NCBI GenBank assembly: GCA_012840625.1
Contig: DUSB01000044.1
Location: 1-12,854 of the forward strand
DNA: 12,854 bases
Direction of reading: 5' to 3'
Source: Syntrophomonadaceae bacterium
Lineage (GTDB): Bacteria > Bacillota > Syntrophomonadia > Syntrophomonadales > Syntrophomonadaceae
Made by a program: the position numbers and the translations under genes. The notes beneath the pieces were generated by a model. It did not search any database, was not told where the DNA came from, and saw nothing but the letters and a program-made list of their open reading frames with translations. The stretch's first letter is position 1; each line of letters opens with the position of its first letter. Below, piece by piece: positions 5,855 through 12,784 of this stretch.

Positions 5855-6463
5855 AATGAGCTGTTCGTTGACTTGAGTGTCAATCTGCTCTCTGGTTGGC
5901 AGGGAAAGTACCCGACCGGTAAGGTTCTCTATGTCAATTTCCAGCCATTCCGGAGGTGTCTTGTAGGCACCGGCGGCTTTAATTTCCTGGAATTTAGGAG
6001 AATCCATGCTGGATTCCTTCACACTAATGACATCGCCTGCTTTAACAAGCATGGAAGGAATATTAGCTTTCTTGCCATTGATCATAAAATGATTATGGTT
6101 AACCAGCTGACGGGCTTCTGCACGAGAAGAGGCCAGCCCCAGACGGAAAACCACATTGTCAAGTCTACGTTCCAGCAGAATCAATAGATTCTCACCGGCT
6201 ACGCCTTCCATACGTTCGGCTTTATCAAAATAGTTGCTGAATTGCTTTTCTAAAACTCCATAGATCCTTCTGGTTTTTTGTTTTTCCCGCAGTTGGAGAC
6301 CGTATTCACTGGTCTTGCCTCTGCGCCTCTGACCATGCATACCAGGCGCATAGGCTCTGCGTTCTACTGAACACTTTTCTGAATAACAGCGATCCCCCTT
6401 GAGGAATAATTTTTCCCCTTCACGGCGACACTGACGACAGACTGAATCGGTATATCTAGCCAC
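5834..6463 (-). CDS. rpsD: 30S ribosomal protein S4 (uS4), zinc-binding form
   Basis: S4 is a primary 16S rRNA binder that starts assembly of the 5' domain. The 209-residue product begins MARYTDSVCRQCRREGEKLF. Cysteines C9, C12, C26 and C31 form the zinc site of the C+ version of S4. The S4 RNA-binding domain covers about 99-160 (RRLDNVVFRLGLASSRAEAR and onward), and the protein ends IVELYSR. The start is GTG 6463. Location inside the alpha cluster, between rpsK and rpoA, is as in E. coli and many Clostridia; B. subtilis keeps rpsD elsewhere. S4 autoregulates its operon in E. coli and B. subtilis; I see no recognisable S4 target here. Confidence 0.98.
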   Translation of the reverse strand: MARYTDSVCRQCRREGEKLFLKGDRCYSEKCSVERRAYAPGMHGQRRRGKTSEYGLQLREKQKTRRIYGVLEKQFSNYFDKAERMEGVAGENLLILLERRLDNVVFRLGLASSRAEARQLVNHNHFMINGKKANIPSMLVKAGDVISVKESSMDSPKFQEIKAAGAYKTPPEWLEIDIENLTGRVLSLPTREQIDTQVNEQLIVELYSR

Positions 6464-6479
6464 TTAAACCTAACCCTCC

Positions 6480-6875
6480 TTATACTCTTCTTCTTTTTGG
6501 CGGTCTGCAACCGTTGTGCGGAATGGGGGTAACGTCTTTAATAACGCTGACTTCCAATCCTGCTGCCTGCAGTGAACGAATCGCCGCTTCACGTCCTGCA
6601 CCCGGGCCCTTAACATAACATTCTACTTCTTTAAGCCCATGTTCCATTGCTGCTTTAGCTGCTGCTTCCGCCGCCTGCTGTGCAGCAAAGGGGGTGCTTT
6701 TTCTGGATCCCTTAAAGCCTACTGAGCCTGCGGAGGCCCAGGAGAGCGCATTACCGTGTTTATCACTAATCGATACAATGGTATTGTTAAAGGTTGACTT
6801 GATATGGGCCACACCTTCCGCAATATTCTTTCTTTCACGTTTTCTTACCCTGGTCGTCGTTGTCTTACGTGCCAC
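6480..6875 (-). CDS. rpsK: 30S ribosomal protein S11 (uS11)
   Basis: S11 forms part of the small-subunit platform near the mRNA exit and the Shine-Dalgarno helix. The product is 131 residues: a basic N-terminus (MARKTTTTRVRKRERKN), GVAHIKSTFNNTIVSISD (21-38), the Ala-rich helix after SRKSTPFAAQQAAE (58-70), KGPGAGREAAIRSL (89-102) and the highly conserved tail DVTPIPHNGCRPPKRRR (114-130). The start is GTG 6875, which gives the standard N-terminus. It lies 21 nt after rpsM and 16 nt before rpsD. Nothing unusual in length or motifs. Confidence 0.98.
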   Translation of the reverse strand: MARKTTTTRVRKRERKNIAEGVAHIKSTFNNTIVSISDKHGNALSWASAGSVGFKGSRKSTPFAAQQAAEAAAKAAMEHGLKEVECYVKGPGAGREAAIRSLQAAGLEVSVIKDVTPIPHNGCRPPKRRRV

Positions 6876-6896
6876 TCAGCTTATCCCCCTTTTCGG

Positions 6897-7265
6897 CTAT
6901 TTCTTCTTGCTTCCTGCTACGCGTTTGGGCCCTTTACGTGTTCGGGCATTGGTTTTAGTTTTCTGCCCTCTAACTGGCAGGTTGCGACGATGGCGTATGC
7001 CTCGATAGCAACCGATGTCCATCAAACGTTTCACGTTCATGTTGACTTCTCTGCGTAAATCACCTTCAACAACGTAACCTTTATCAATCACGAGTCTCAG
7101 CTGGTTTGCTTCTTCCTCAGTTAAATCTTTTACCCGAGTATCGGGATTTATACCTGCTTCTGCCAGTATTGTTCTGGCTGAGGATCTTCCTATCCCATAG
7201 ATATAGGTCAAAGCTACTTCTATTCGTTTATCTCGTGGCAAATCTACACCTGCTATTCGTGCCAA
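6897..7265 (-). CDS. rpsM: 30S ribosomal protein S13 (uS13)
   Basis: S13 sits in the small-subunit head, makes intersubunit bridges and touches P-site tRNA through its basic tail. The 122-residue product begins MARIAGVDLPRDKRIEVALT. It contains YIYGIGRSSA (21-30), the conserved GCYRGIRHRRNLPVRGQ (85-101), and ends in a Lys/Arg-rich tail. The start is TTG 7265, 8 nt after an excellent ggaggt; no closer ATG gives the proper N-terminus. It is the first gene of the classical alpha cluster, directly after rpmJ (17 nt). Confidence 0.98.
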   Translation of the reverse strand: MARIAGVDLPRDKRIEVALTYIYGIGRSSARTILAEAGINPDTRVKDLTEEEANQLRLVIDKGYVVEGDLRREVNMNVKRLMDIGCYRGIRHRRNLPVRGQKTKTNARTRKGPKRVAGSKKK

Positions 7266-7282
7266 ACTATGTCACCTCCTAA

Positions 7283-7396
7283 TTAGCCCTGTACCTGTTT
7301 GTGTTTTGGGTTTTCGCAAATCACCATTACTTTGCCCCTGCGCCTGACTATTTTGCATTTTTCGCACATGGGTTTTACTGATGGTCGTACTTTCAA
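7283..7396 (-). CDS. rpmJ: 50S ribosomal protein L36 (bL36), zinc-binding form
   Basis: This 37-residue zinc-ribbon protein of the large subunit is readable in full between infA and rpsM. It begins MKVRPSVKPMCEKCKIV, continues through RRRGKVMVICENPKHKQ and ends VQG. C11, C14, C27 and H32 form the CCCH zinc site, the C+ version. The start is TTG 7396, preceded by aaggaggt; the stop is TAA at 7283-7285. It is exactly the normal length and sits in the expected infA-rpmJ-rpsM order (33 nt after infA, 17 nt before rpsM). Confidence 0.97.
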   Translation of the reverse strand: MKVRPSVKPMCEKCKIVRRRGKVMVICENPKHKQVQG

Positions 7397-7429
7397 TGTG
7401 TTTACCTCCTTAAAATGCGGTGCAAATCT

Positions 7430-7648
7430 CTATTTGAAACGGTAGGTAATTCTTCCACGATTTAAATCGTACGGTGATAATTCCACCATAACGCGATCGC
7501 CAGGCAAAATCCGTATAAAGTTCATCCTCATCTTTCCAGAAATGTGGGCAAGGACCTTGTGTCCGTTTTCCAGCTCCACTTTAAACATGGCATTCGGTAA
7601 CGGTTCAAGAACTGTTCCTTCTACCTCAATAACGTCATCCTTAGCCAT
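7430..7648 (-). CDS. infA: Translation initiation factor IF-1
   Basis: IF-1 binds the ribosomal A site during initiation and supports IF-2 and IF-3. The 72-residue protein is a single S1-like OB fold: MAKDDVIEVEGTVLEPLPNAMF, then VLAHISGKMRMNFIRILPGDRV (32-53), ending PYDLNRGRITYRFK. This is the normal length and ending. The ATG at 7648 lies within the last codons of the KOW gene (8-nt overlap), and its ribosome binding site (aaggaggt) is inside that gene, so the two are probably translationally coupled. Confidence 0.98.
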   Translation of the reverse strand: MAKDDVIEVEGTVLEPLPNAMFKVELENGHKVLAHISGKMRMNFIRILPGDRVMVELSPYDLNRGRITYRFK

Positions 7649-7961
7649 TTACCAGACCTCCTTCCCCTTCATTGCTTTCATCAAGAAATCGCTTAAGCGA
7701 TCTTCGAACCATATTGTTGGTAGGGATTTCGCCTTTTTGTAAGCTTTCTACCAGCTCAGGTATACTTGTATTGGTAAATTGTATGTGTTTGATGTTTTTA
7801 ATTTTTGGTTTTTCTACTTTGCGTAAATCCCCATCAGCAATAGATACATGGTTATCATTTATAACCTGCAGTACGACAAAGTACCGGCCTTTGTCTCTGC
7901 CTTGTTTGGAAATAACCACCCTGCCCAGAGCTTCTTGCTTTATGCTCGTCACCCCCATCAT
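7641..7961 (-). CDS. KOW-domain RNA-binding protein (L14e-like family)
   Basis: This small protein (106 residues) is commonly found between map and infA in Firmicutes and resembles the KOW module of archaeal/eukaryotic ribosomal protein L14e. The KOW-like segment is about 12-45 (LGRVVISKQGRDKGRYFVV, then HVSIADGDLRKV). The second half is a predicted helical, charged tail ending in Glu/Gly. It probably binds RNA, perhaps on the ribosome, but I cannot assign a specific role from sequence. The ATG at 7961 overlaps the map TGA (ATGA), and no good ribosome binding site is visible, so expression likely depends on map translation. A second ATG follows directly and could be used instead. Confidence 0.85.
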   Translation of the reverse strand: MMGVTSIKQEALGRVVISKQGRDKGRYFVVLQVINDNHVSIADGDLRKVEKPKIKNIKHIQFTNTSIPELVESLQKGEIPTNNMVRRSLKRFLDESNEGEGGLVNG

Positions 7962-8722
7962 CTAAGGGTAAGGATTTCAGGACCAGTCGCACCGATTACT
8001 ATCGTATGTTCAAAGTGAGCCGATGGCTTACCATCACGGGTTTTAACTGTCCATTGATCCGCCTCAACAATAATGTGATCGCTGCCCATGTTAAGCATGG
8101 GTTCAATGGCTAGCGTCATGCCCGTTTTTAAAACCGGTCCCCGATTGGAGGAGCCATAATTAGGCACCGGCGGATCTTCATGCATTTCCTTGCCAATGCC
8201 ATGCCCGACAAAATCACGTACGACCGAATACCCATGGCTTTCTGCATAGCTTTGTATGGCATGGGATATGGCACCCAGTCGCTTACCAGCATGCGCCTGT
8301 TCAATCCCTTTCATCAGTGATTCTTCCGTGACTTTGATCAATTTTAGCACCCGGGGATCTGCCTCACCTACTGCTATCGTGAGAGCTGAATCACCTGCAT
8401 AACCATTTAAAATAACTCCAAAGTCAATGCTAATAATGTCACCTTCCCGAAGTTTTTTCTCTCCGGGAATCCCATGTACTACTTCTTCATTAACTGATGC
8501 GCAAATCGCTCCAGGAAAAGGTCGGCCCCGGTATGGATGAGGATAGTTCTTAAATACTGGTATTGCGCCATGTTTCCGGCAATCTTCTTCGGCCCGGGCA
8601 TTGAGTTCTCCAGTACTAACACCTGGTGCTACTTTTTTCTCCAGCATACCAAGTATACTGGCCACTAACTGCCCGGCCTGCCGCATTTTTTGAATCTCAT
8701 CTGGAGTTTTAATGGTGATCAT
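7958..8722 (-). CDS. map: Type I methionine aminopeptidase
   Basis: This enzyme removes the initiator methionine from nascent proteins. The 254-residue product has the pita-bread fold residues in order: H83 (VVHGIPG), metal ligands D100 (SIDFG) and D111 (YAGDSAL), H174 (GHGIGKEMHEDP), E207 (AIEPML) and E238 (HFEHT). It lacks the N-terminal zinc-finger extension, so it is the short bacterial form. Start ATG 8722 overlaps the adk stop by one base (TAATG); ggag upstream serves as ribosome binding site. It overlaps the following KOW gene by 4 nt. The adk-map-infA arrangement is the usual one. Confidence 0.98.
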   Translation of the reverse strand: MITIKTPDEIQKMRQAGQLVASILGMLEKKVAPGVSTGELNARAEEDCRKHGAIPVFKNYPHPYRGRPFPGAICASVNEEVVHGIPGEKKLREGDIISIDFGVILNGYAGDSALTIAVGEADPRVLKLIKVTEESLMKGIEQAHAGKRLGAISHAIQSYAESHGYSVVRDFVGHGIGKEMHEDPPVPNYGSSNRGPVLKTGMTLAIEPMLNMGSDHIIVEADQWTVKTRDGKPSAHFEHTIVIGATGPEILTLR

Positions 8723-9369
8723 TATAGACTCTCCAGGATCCTCTTTATATCCCTGAAAACATCCTCGGGATCGCGATTACCATCAACTGTCTTCAATGTT
8801 CCCTGTTTTTCATAATACTCAATCAGTGGCTGCGTCTGCCGGTTGTAAACATCCAGCCGATTCCTTACTGTATCTGCGTTATCATCACTGCGTTGAATCA
8901 GTTCTCCGCCACACTTGTCACAAACGCCTTCTTTAGCGGGTGGATTAAATTTAACATTGTATACCGTTTTACAGTTGCTGCAGCTTACCCGTCCTGCCAT
9001 CCGATCAAAAAGGACCTGATCAGGAACGGCAATGTTTAAAGCTACTTCCACCCGGGTACCCAATTTGGCCAGGACCTTATCCAGGGCTTCCGCCTGAGGA
9101 ATGGTCCGCGGAAATCCATCCAGTAAAAATCCTTTTTTACAGTCTGGTTGGGAAAGACGTTCTTCTACTACACCAATGGTCACGTCATCTGGAACCAGCT
9201 GTCCAGCATCCATATACTTCTTTGCTTCCAGCCCCATAGCGCTCTCTTTTGCTACTGCTTCCCGGAACATATCCCCGGTAGAGATATGCGGAATAGGAAA
9301 GGCTTCCTTAATAAAGTCGGCCTGCGTTCCTTTGCCTGCACCGGGAGGTCCCATAATAATAATGTTCAT
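8722..9369 (-). CDS. adk: Adenylate kinase, zinc-lid form
   Basis: Adk interconverts ATP + AMP and 2 ADP in the cytosol. The product has 215 residues: P-loop GPPGAGKGT (7-15), AMP-binding STGDMFR (30-36), FLLDGFPRT (81-89), and a long-form LID (about 122-160) carrying four cysteines C130, C133, C150 and C153, a structural zinc site typical of Gram-positive Adk. DDNADTVRNRLDVY (162-175) closes the active site. ATG 9369 is preceded by aggagatga. It lies 13 nt after secY and overlaps map by one base. Confidence 0.98.
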   Translation of the reverse strand: MNIIIMGPPGAGKGTQADFIKEAFPIPHISTGDMFREAVAKESAMGLEAKKYMDAGQLVPDDVTIGVVEERLSQPDCKKGFLLDGFPRTIPQAEALDKVLAKLGTRVEVALNIAVPDQVLFDRMAGRVSCSNCKTVYNVKFNPPAKEGVCDKCGGELIQRSDDNADTVRNRLDVYNRQTQPLIEYYEKQGTLKTVDGNRDPEDVFRDIKRILESL

Positions 9370-9382
9370 AAAATGTCATCTC

Positions 9383-10648
9383 CTATTTCACAAAACCTTC
9401 ATAACTCCGTAGTAACAAGTGCGCCTCAATTTGTTTCATGGTATCTAGAGCAACACCAACCACAATCAAGAGAGCAGTACCACCAAACCATAGGCTCTGC
9501 ACCCCTGTAAGGGCAATAACGAAATTTGGCAAAACTGCAATTAAGGCAAGGAATATGCCCCCAGCCGTAGTCAGACGAGTCAAGACTCTGTCAATATACT
9601 CAGCCGTCGGTCTTCCCGGGCGAATACCTGGAATAAAACCACCATTCCTCTTAATATTATCAGCTACATCCAGCGGGTTGAAAATAATTGCTACATAGAA
9701 GAAGGTAAAGAAAATAATCAAGGCTGCATAAAGTACGTTATACAGTACGCTGCCAAAGTTGAAATAATTGTTTAAGAACGTATTGAAAGCACCTTCTGGA
9801 TTCATCCAGGATCCTATGGTAGCAGGGAACATCATCAAAGCCATGGCAAAGATGATGGGAATAACTCCCCCGGTATTCACCTTAAGCGGTAAGAACGTGC
9901 TCTGTCCACCGTAAAGTCTTCGGCCTACTACCCGCTTGGCATACTGAATCGGTAAGCGTCTTTGACCTTCATTCATGGCCACCACTGCGGCAATAATCAG
10001 CAGCATAATCACAATTAATAGAATAACGTTAATAGCACCTATGATTCCCCCGGCTAACTCCTGGCCTACACCAGCAATCTGTGAGGGAATCCTGGCTACG
10101 ATACCGGCAAAAATAATGAGTGAAATCCCATTACCAATACCTTTTTCCGTAATTAACTCACCAATCCACATCAGCATAGCAGTTCCAGCTGTAAGCGAAA
10201 TGGCTATGATTAAATAGCTGCCAAGGCCTGGATTCATAACGGCACCGGTTTTACCCAGCGCAAAAGCCATACCGATGGACTGGATGAAAGCCAGGACAAC
10301 GGTCCCGTAACGGGTATATTGAGCAATTACTTTGCGTCCTTCTTCGCCCTCTTTATTCAGCTCTTCTAACCTGGGTATAACCACGGTTAAAAGCTGCATA
10401 ATAATGGTGGCATTAATATAGGGGGTTATGCTCATCGCAAAGATACTAAAGCGTTTAAACGCTCCCCCTGAAATAATATCAAAAAAACCAAAAAGCTGGC
10501 CTTTTAATAATTCTGCTAATGCCTCGGCATTAATCCCTGGTACCGGTACATGGGCACCCAGACGGAATATGAGCAACATCAGGAGGGTAAACAGCAGTTT
10601 TTTACGTAAATCCCCGACCTTGAAAGCCTGCCCCAAAGAGTCAATCAT
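9383..10648 (-). CDS. secY: Preprotein translocase pore subunit SecY
   Basis: SecY forms the membrane channel for secreted and inserted proteins with SecE, SecG and SecA. The 421 residues contain about ten hydrophobic segments (near 18-35, 68-90, 112-132, 143-163, 172-188, 205-225, 260-280, 300-323, 360-378 and 385-402). The plug region follows the first helix. Recognisable blocks include SGGAFKRFSIFAMSITPYI (60-78) and the cytosolic C5 loop GFIPGIRPGRPTAEYI (337-352), where R346 corresponds to the conserved SecA/ribosome-contacting arginine. The ATG at 10648 overlaps the rplO stop by one base, and a gaggtgat ribosome binding site lies inside rplO. Length is slightly short but normal for Firmicutes. 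Confidence 0.98.
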   Translation of the reverse strand: MIDSLGQAFKVGDLRKKLLFTLLMLLIFRLGAHVPVPGINAEALAELLKGQLFGFFDIISGGAFKRFSIFAMSITPYINATIIMQLLTVVIPRLEELNKEGEEGRKVIAQYTRYGTVVLAFIQSIGMAFALGKTGAVMNPGLGSYLIIAISLTAGTAMLMWIGELITEKGIGNGISLIIFAGIVARIPSQIAGVGQELAGGIIGAINVILLIVIMLLIIAAVVAMNEGQRRLPIQYAKRVVGRRLYGGQSTFLPLKVNTGGVIPIIFAMALMMFPATIGSWMNPEGAFNTFLNNYFNFGSVLYNVLYAALIIFFTFFYVAIIFNPLDVADNIKRNGGFIPGIRPGRPTAEYIDRVLTRLTTAGGIFLALIAVLPNFVIALTGVQSLWFGGTALLIVVGVALDTMKQIEAHLLLRSYEGFVK

Positions 10649-11091
10649 TAGATCACCTCTACTCTGCCGCCTGTAGATGTAATCTTTTCTTCGGCAGTTT
10701 TAGTAAACTTTTGTGCTTGTACGGTCAGGTTTTTCTCGAGATCTCCATTGCCCAGTATCTTAATATTATGTTCAGTTTTCTTAACCAAGCCTGCATCGCG
10801 CAGAAGTTCTGCGGTTACTACCGTACCATCTTCAAAACAATTCAAATCTCCTACATTAACAATAGCATACTCAGTTCTGAATTTTTTGTTATTGAACCCA
10901 CGTTTGGGTAAACGCCTCTGCAGCGGCATTTGTCCGCCTTCGAATCCCGGGCGTGTTCCTCCGCCGGAACGGGATTTTTGTCCTTTTTGGCCGCGGGTTG
11001 AGGTTTTTCCCATTCCAGAACCCATACCTCTTCCCACTCTTTTAGGTTTATGAGTAGCCCCGGCAGGAGATTTTAGTTCATTTAATTCCAC
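10648..11091 (-). CDS. rplO: 50S ribosomal protein L15 (uL15)
   Basis: L15 is a late-assembling large-subunit protein with a long unstructured N-terminal extension that threads into 23S rRNA. The 147-residue product begins MELNELKSPAGATHKPKRVG. It has the Gly-rich GRGMGSGMGKTS (20-31) and the conserved RPGFEGGQMPLQRRLPKRGF (47-66), then a globular C-terminal domain. The start is GTG 11091, downstream of an aaggaggt that overlaps the readable end of rpmD. Because of the rpmD frame change, ribosomes on rpmD would read through this start and stop 10 nt inside rplO, which could alter coupling. Confidence 0.97.
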   Translation of the reverse strand: MELNELKSPAGATHKPKRVGRGMGSGMGKTSTRGQKGQKSRSGGGTRPGFEGGQMPLQRRLPKRGFNNKKFRTEYAIVNVGDLNCFEDGTVVTAELLRDAGLVKKTEHNIKILGNGDLEKNLTVQAQKFTKTAEEKITSTGGRVEVI

Positions 11092-11103
11092 TGTAAAACC
11101 TCC

Positions 11104-11288
11104 TTAATCTTCAAGTTCTTCAAGCATAAGCAGGTGCTCGATCTTTGCCATCTAACCCACAGGAACGGACTATCTTTTAAAATCACACTGTGATTTAATT
11201 TCTCCAGACCCGGACGGGCACTGATCTTTTTCTGACTTTCAGAAGGAGCAATCGTGTTTTTCGTCCAGGCGATTTTAAGCTGTGACAA
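11104..11288 (-). pseudogene. rpmD: 50S ribosomal protein L30 (uL30), frame-disrupted near the 3' end
   Basis: The position between rpsE and rplO and the N-terminus (MSQLKIAWTKNTIAPSESQK, then GLEKLNHSVILKDSP) identify L30. The start is TTG 11288, 9 nt after ggagg. After DSP (residue 41, about 11166) the frame no longer looks like L30: it runs on to 68 residues and stops at 11082-11084 inside rplO. The expected L30 ending, MAKIEHLLMLEELED with TAA at 11104-11106, is present one frame back (11104-11151). The gene to that stop is 185 nt, one base short of 62 codons. The usual Arg-Gly-Met after SP is not visible in any frame, so the damage is slightly more than one clean deletion. Alternatives are a sequencing or assembly error, or a real loss; L30 is dispensable or absent in some bacteria. 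Confidence 0.8.
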
Positions 11289-11302
11289 GTCACGTTCCCT
11301 CC

Positions 11303-11806
11303 TTAGTTAAAGATTTCGTCGATGGTCTTACCTCTCTGTCGGGCTACTTCTTCTGCTCGTTTCAGATTTTTCAACCCTTCCAGCGTAGCGAGTACCATGT
11401 TATTCGAGTTGGCAGACCCCAGGGACTTGGTTAGAATATCCTTTATGCCAGCTGCCTCCAGGACAGCTCTGACTGGCCCACCAGCTATAACACCTGTACC
11501 TTCAGAGGCTGGTTTCAGCATGACTCGACCCGCACCAAAGCGCCCAATGATTTCATGGGGAATGGTACGCTCTTCAATTAAGGGGACATCAATCATATCT
11601 TTTTTTGCATCTTCCATGGCCTTGCGAATTGCTTCCGGTACTTCGGCGGCTTTTCCTTTCCCTACGCCGACTTTACCAGCGCCATCTCCAACCACCACCA
11701 GGGCACTGAAGCTAAATCTACGTCCACCTTTGACAACTTTAGCTACCCGGCGAATGTTAACTACTCGTTCAATGAATTCTGGAGCTGCTTGATCCTGTTC
11801 TCTCAT
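11303..11806 (-). CDS. rpsE: 30S ribosomal protein S5 (uS5)
   Basis: S5 helps shape the mRNA entry channel and translational accuracy. The 167-residue product has the N-terminal double-stranded RNA-binding fold with IERVVNIRRVAKVVKGGRRF (12-31). The VKGGRRF loop is where spectinomycin-resistance changes occur in other bacteria and looks wild type here. Further blocks are GDGAGKVGVGKGKA (40-53), GTGVIAGGPVRAVLE (103-117) and SLGSANSNNMV (128-138). ATG 11806 follows ggaggg by 5 nt. It is one of only two complete ribosomal-protein genes here starting with ATG. It lies 31 nt after rplR and 14 nt before rpmD. Confidence 0.98.
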   Translation of the reverse strand: MREQDQAAPEFIERVVNIRRVAKVVKGGRRFSFSALVVVGDGAGKVGVGKGKAAEVPEAIRKAMEDAKKDMIDVPLIEERTIPHEIIGRFGAGRVMLKPASEGTGVIAGGPVRAVLEAAGIKDILTKSLGSANSNNMVLATLEGLKNLKRAEEVARQRGKTIDEIFN

Positions 11807-11837
11807 CTTTTCCCTCCTAACCTCCTAAGATCTACCA

Positions 11838-12203
11838 TTAAAATACAAGCCCATTCTCTCTGGCTCCCTCGGCCAGAGCTAAGACTGTTCCATGATATTT
11901 CAAACCATTGCGATCAAAGACCACCGTATTAATACCTTGTTCCTTTGCTCTTTCAGCAATTTTCATTCCGACTTCCCTGGCAGCTTCGGCATTGCTTTTG
12001 TTAGGTAGATGAGTCAAATCTTTATCCAGTGTGGAAGCTGAAACCAAGGTGATTCCTCTGTCATCATCTATAATCTGAGCATAAGTATGTTGCAGGCTTT
12101 TATAAATACATAAGCGTGGTCTCTCGGCTGTTCCCCGAACTTTGTTGCGCATCCGCCTATGTCTTTGGTCACGCAGCTCTTTATGGCTGGTTTTCTTTAT
12201 CAA
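11838..12203 (-). CDS. rplR: 50S ribosomal protein L18 (uL18)
   Basis: L18 binds 5S rRNA and anchors the central protuberance. The 121-residue product has a very basic N-terminus (MIKKTSHKELRDQRHRRMRN), then GTAERPRL (24-31), YAQIIDDDRG (41-50), SASTLDKDL (55-63) and VVFDRNGLKYHG (94-105), and ends ARENGLVF, as expected for the bacterial protein. The start is TTG 12203, about 10 nt after an aagggag Shine-Dalgarno; it gives the MIxK beginning seen in relatives. Standard rplF-rplR-rpsE order. Confidence 0.97.
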   Translation of the reverse strand: MIKKTSHKELRDQRHRRMRNKVRGTAERPRLCIYKSLQHTYAQIIDDDRGITLVSASTLDKDLTHLPNKSNAEAAREVGMKIAERAKEQGINTVVFDRNGLKYHGTVLALAEGARENGLVF

Positions 12204-12226
12204 GGTGAGGTCACTCCCTTCCTGGC

Positions 12227-12766
12227 TTATTTGACTCCAGCTTTACCTGCTTTGCGCCTTACTACTTCATCTTCATATCTGATCCCCTTGCCCTTATAAG
12301 GCTCAGGTTTACGAACAGCACGAATGTGGGCGGTGGTATTGCCCACCAGCTGTTTATCTATTCCTTTAACGGTAATCTTATTCGGTGCCGGAACTTCAAA
12401 TTCTATTCCTTCTGGAGGATCAATTTCAACGGGATGGGAATAGCCGATGTTAATTACCAGTTTGTTCCCCTGCATCTGAGCGCGGTATCCAACCCCCACA
12501 AGCTCCAGTTTCTTCTCAAATCCCTTGGTTACACCTTCTACCATGTTGGCTACCAAGGCCCGGGTCAAACCATGTAAGGCACGATGCTGCTTTGACTCAC
12601 TGGGACGTTCTGCCACCAGCTGATTGTCTTCCTGTTTCAGCGTTATTTCTTCAGGAAGTTGCTGCGTCAAAGTACCCTTGGGGCCCTTGATGGTGACGGT
12701 GTTTCCTTCTATTTTCGCTTCTACACCAGAAGGTAGACTGATAGGTTTTTTACCTATTCTGGACAC
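12227..12766 (-). CDS. rplF: 50S ribosomal protein L6 (uL6)
   Basis: L6 lies next to the sarcin-ricin loop and the factor-binding site. The 179-residue product consists of two repeated domains. It begins MSRIGKKPISLPSGVEAKIE, the joining region includes KKLELVGVGYRAQ (85-97), and the C-terminal signature PEPYKGKGIRY (154-164) is followed by a basic tail. The start is GTG 12766, 8 nt after ggagg; another GTG 7 nt upstream is out of frame. It follows rpsH by 18 nt. Confidence 0.98.
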   Translation of the reverse strand: MSRIGKKPISLPSGVEAKIEGNTVTIKGPKGTLTQQLPEEITLKQEDNQLVAERPSESKQHRALHGLTRALVANMVEGVTKGFEKKLELVGVGYRAQMQGNKLVINIGYSHPVEIDPPEGIEFEVPAPNKITVKGIDKQLVGNTTAHIRAVRKPEPYKGKGIRYEDEVVRRKAGKAGVK

Positions 12767-12784
12767 TGTGCACTCCTCCTTCAG

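Noticed and set aside
10428..10676. Plus-strand open frames across the ribosomal genes and secY
   Set aside because: They lie opposite well-identified minus-strand genes, show no recognisable domains, and are antisense shadows.
11145..11190. Programmed -1 frameshift in rpmD at the in-frame T-TTA-AAA slippery heptamer
   Set aside because: A -1 slip there would read AGA then TAG at once, and another TAG lies directly before the ATG of the displaced tail. The C-terminus cannot be reached by that shift, so recoding does not explain the gene.
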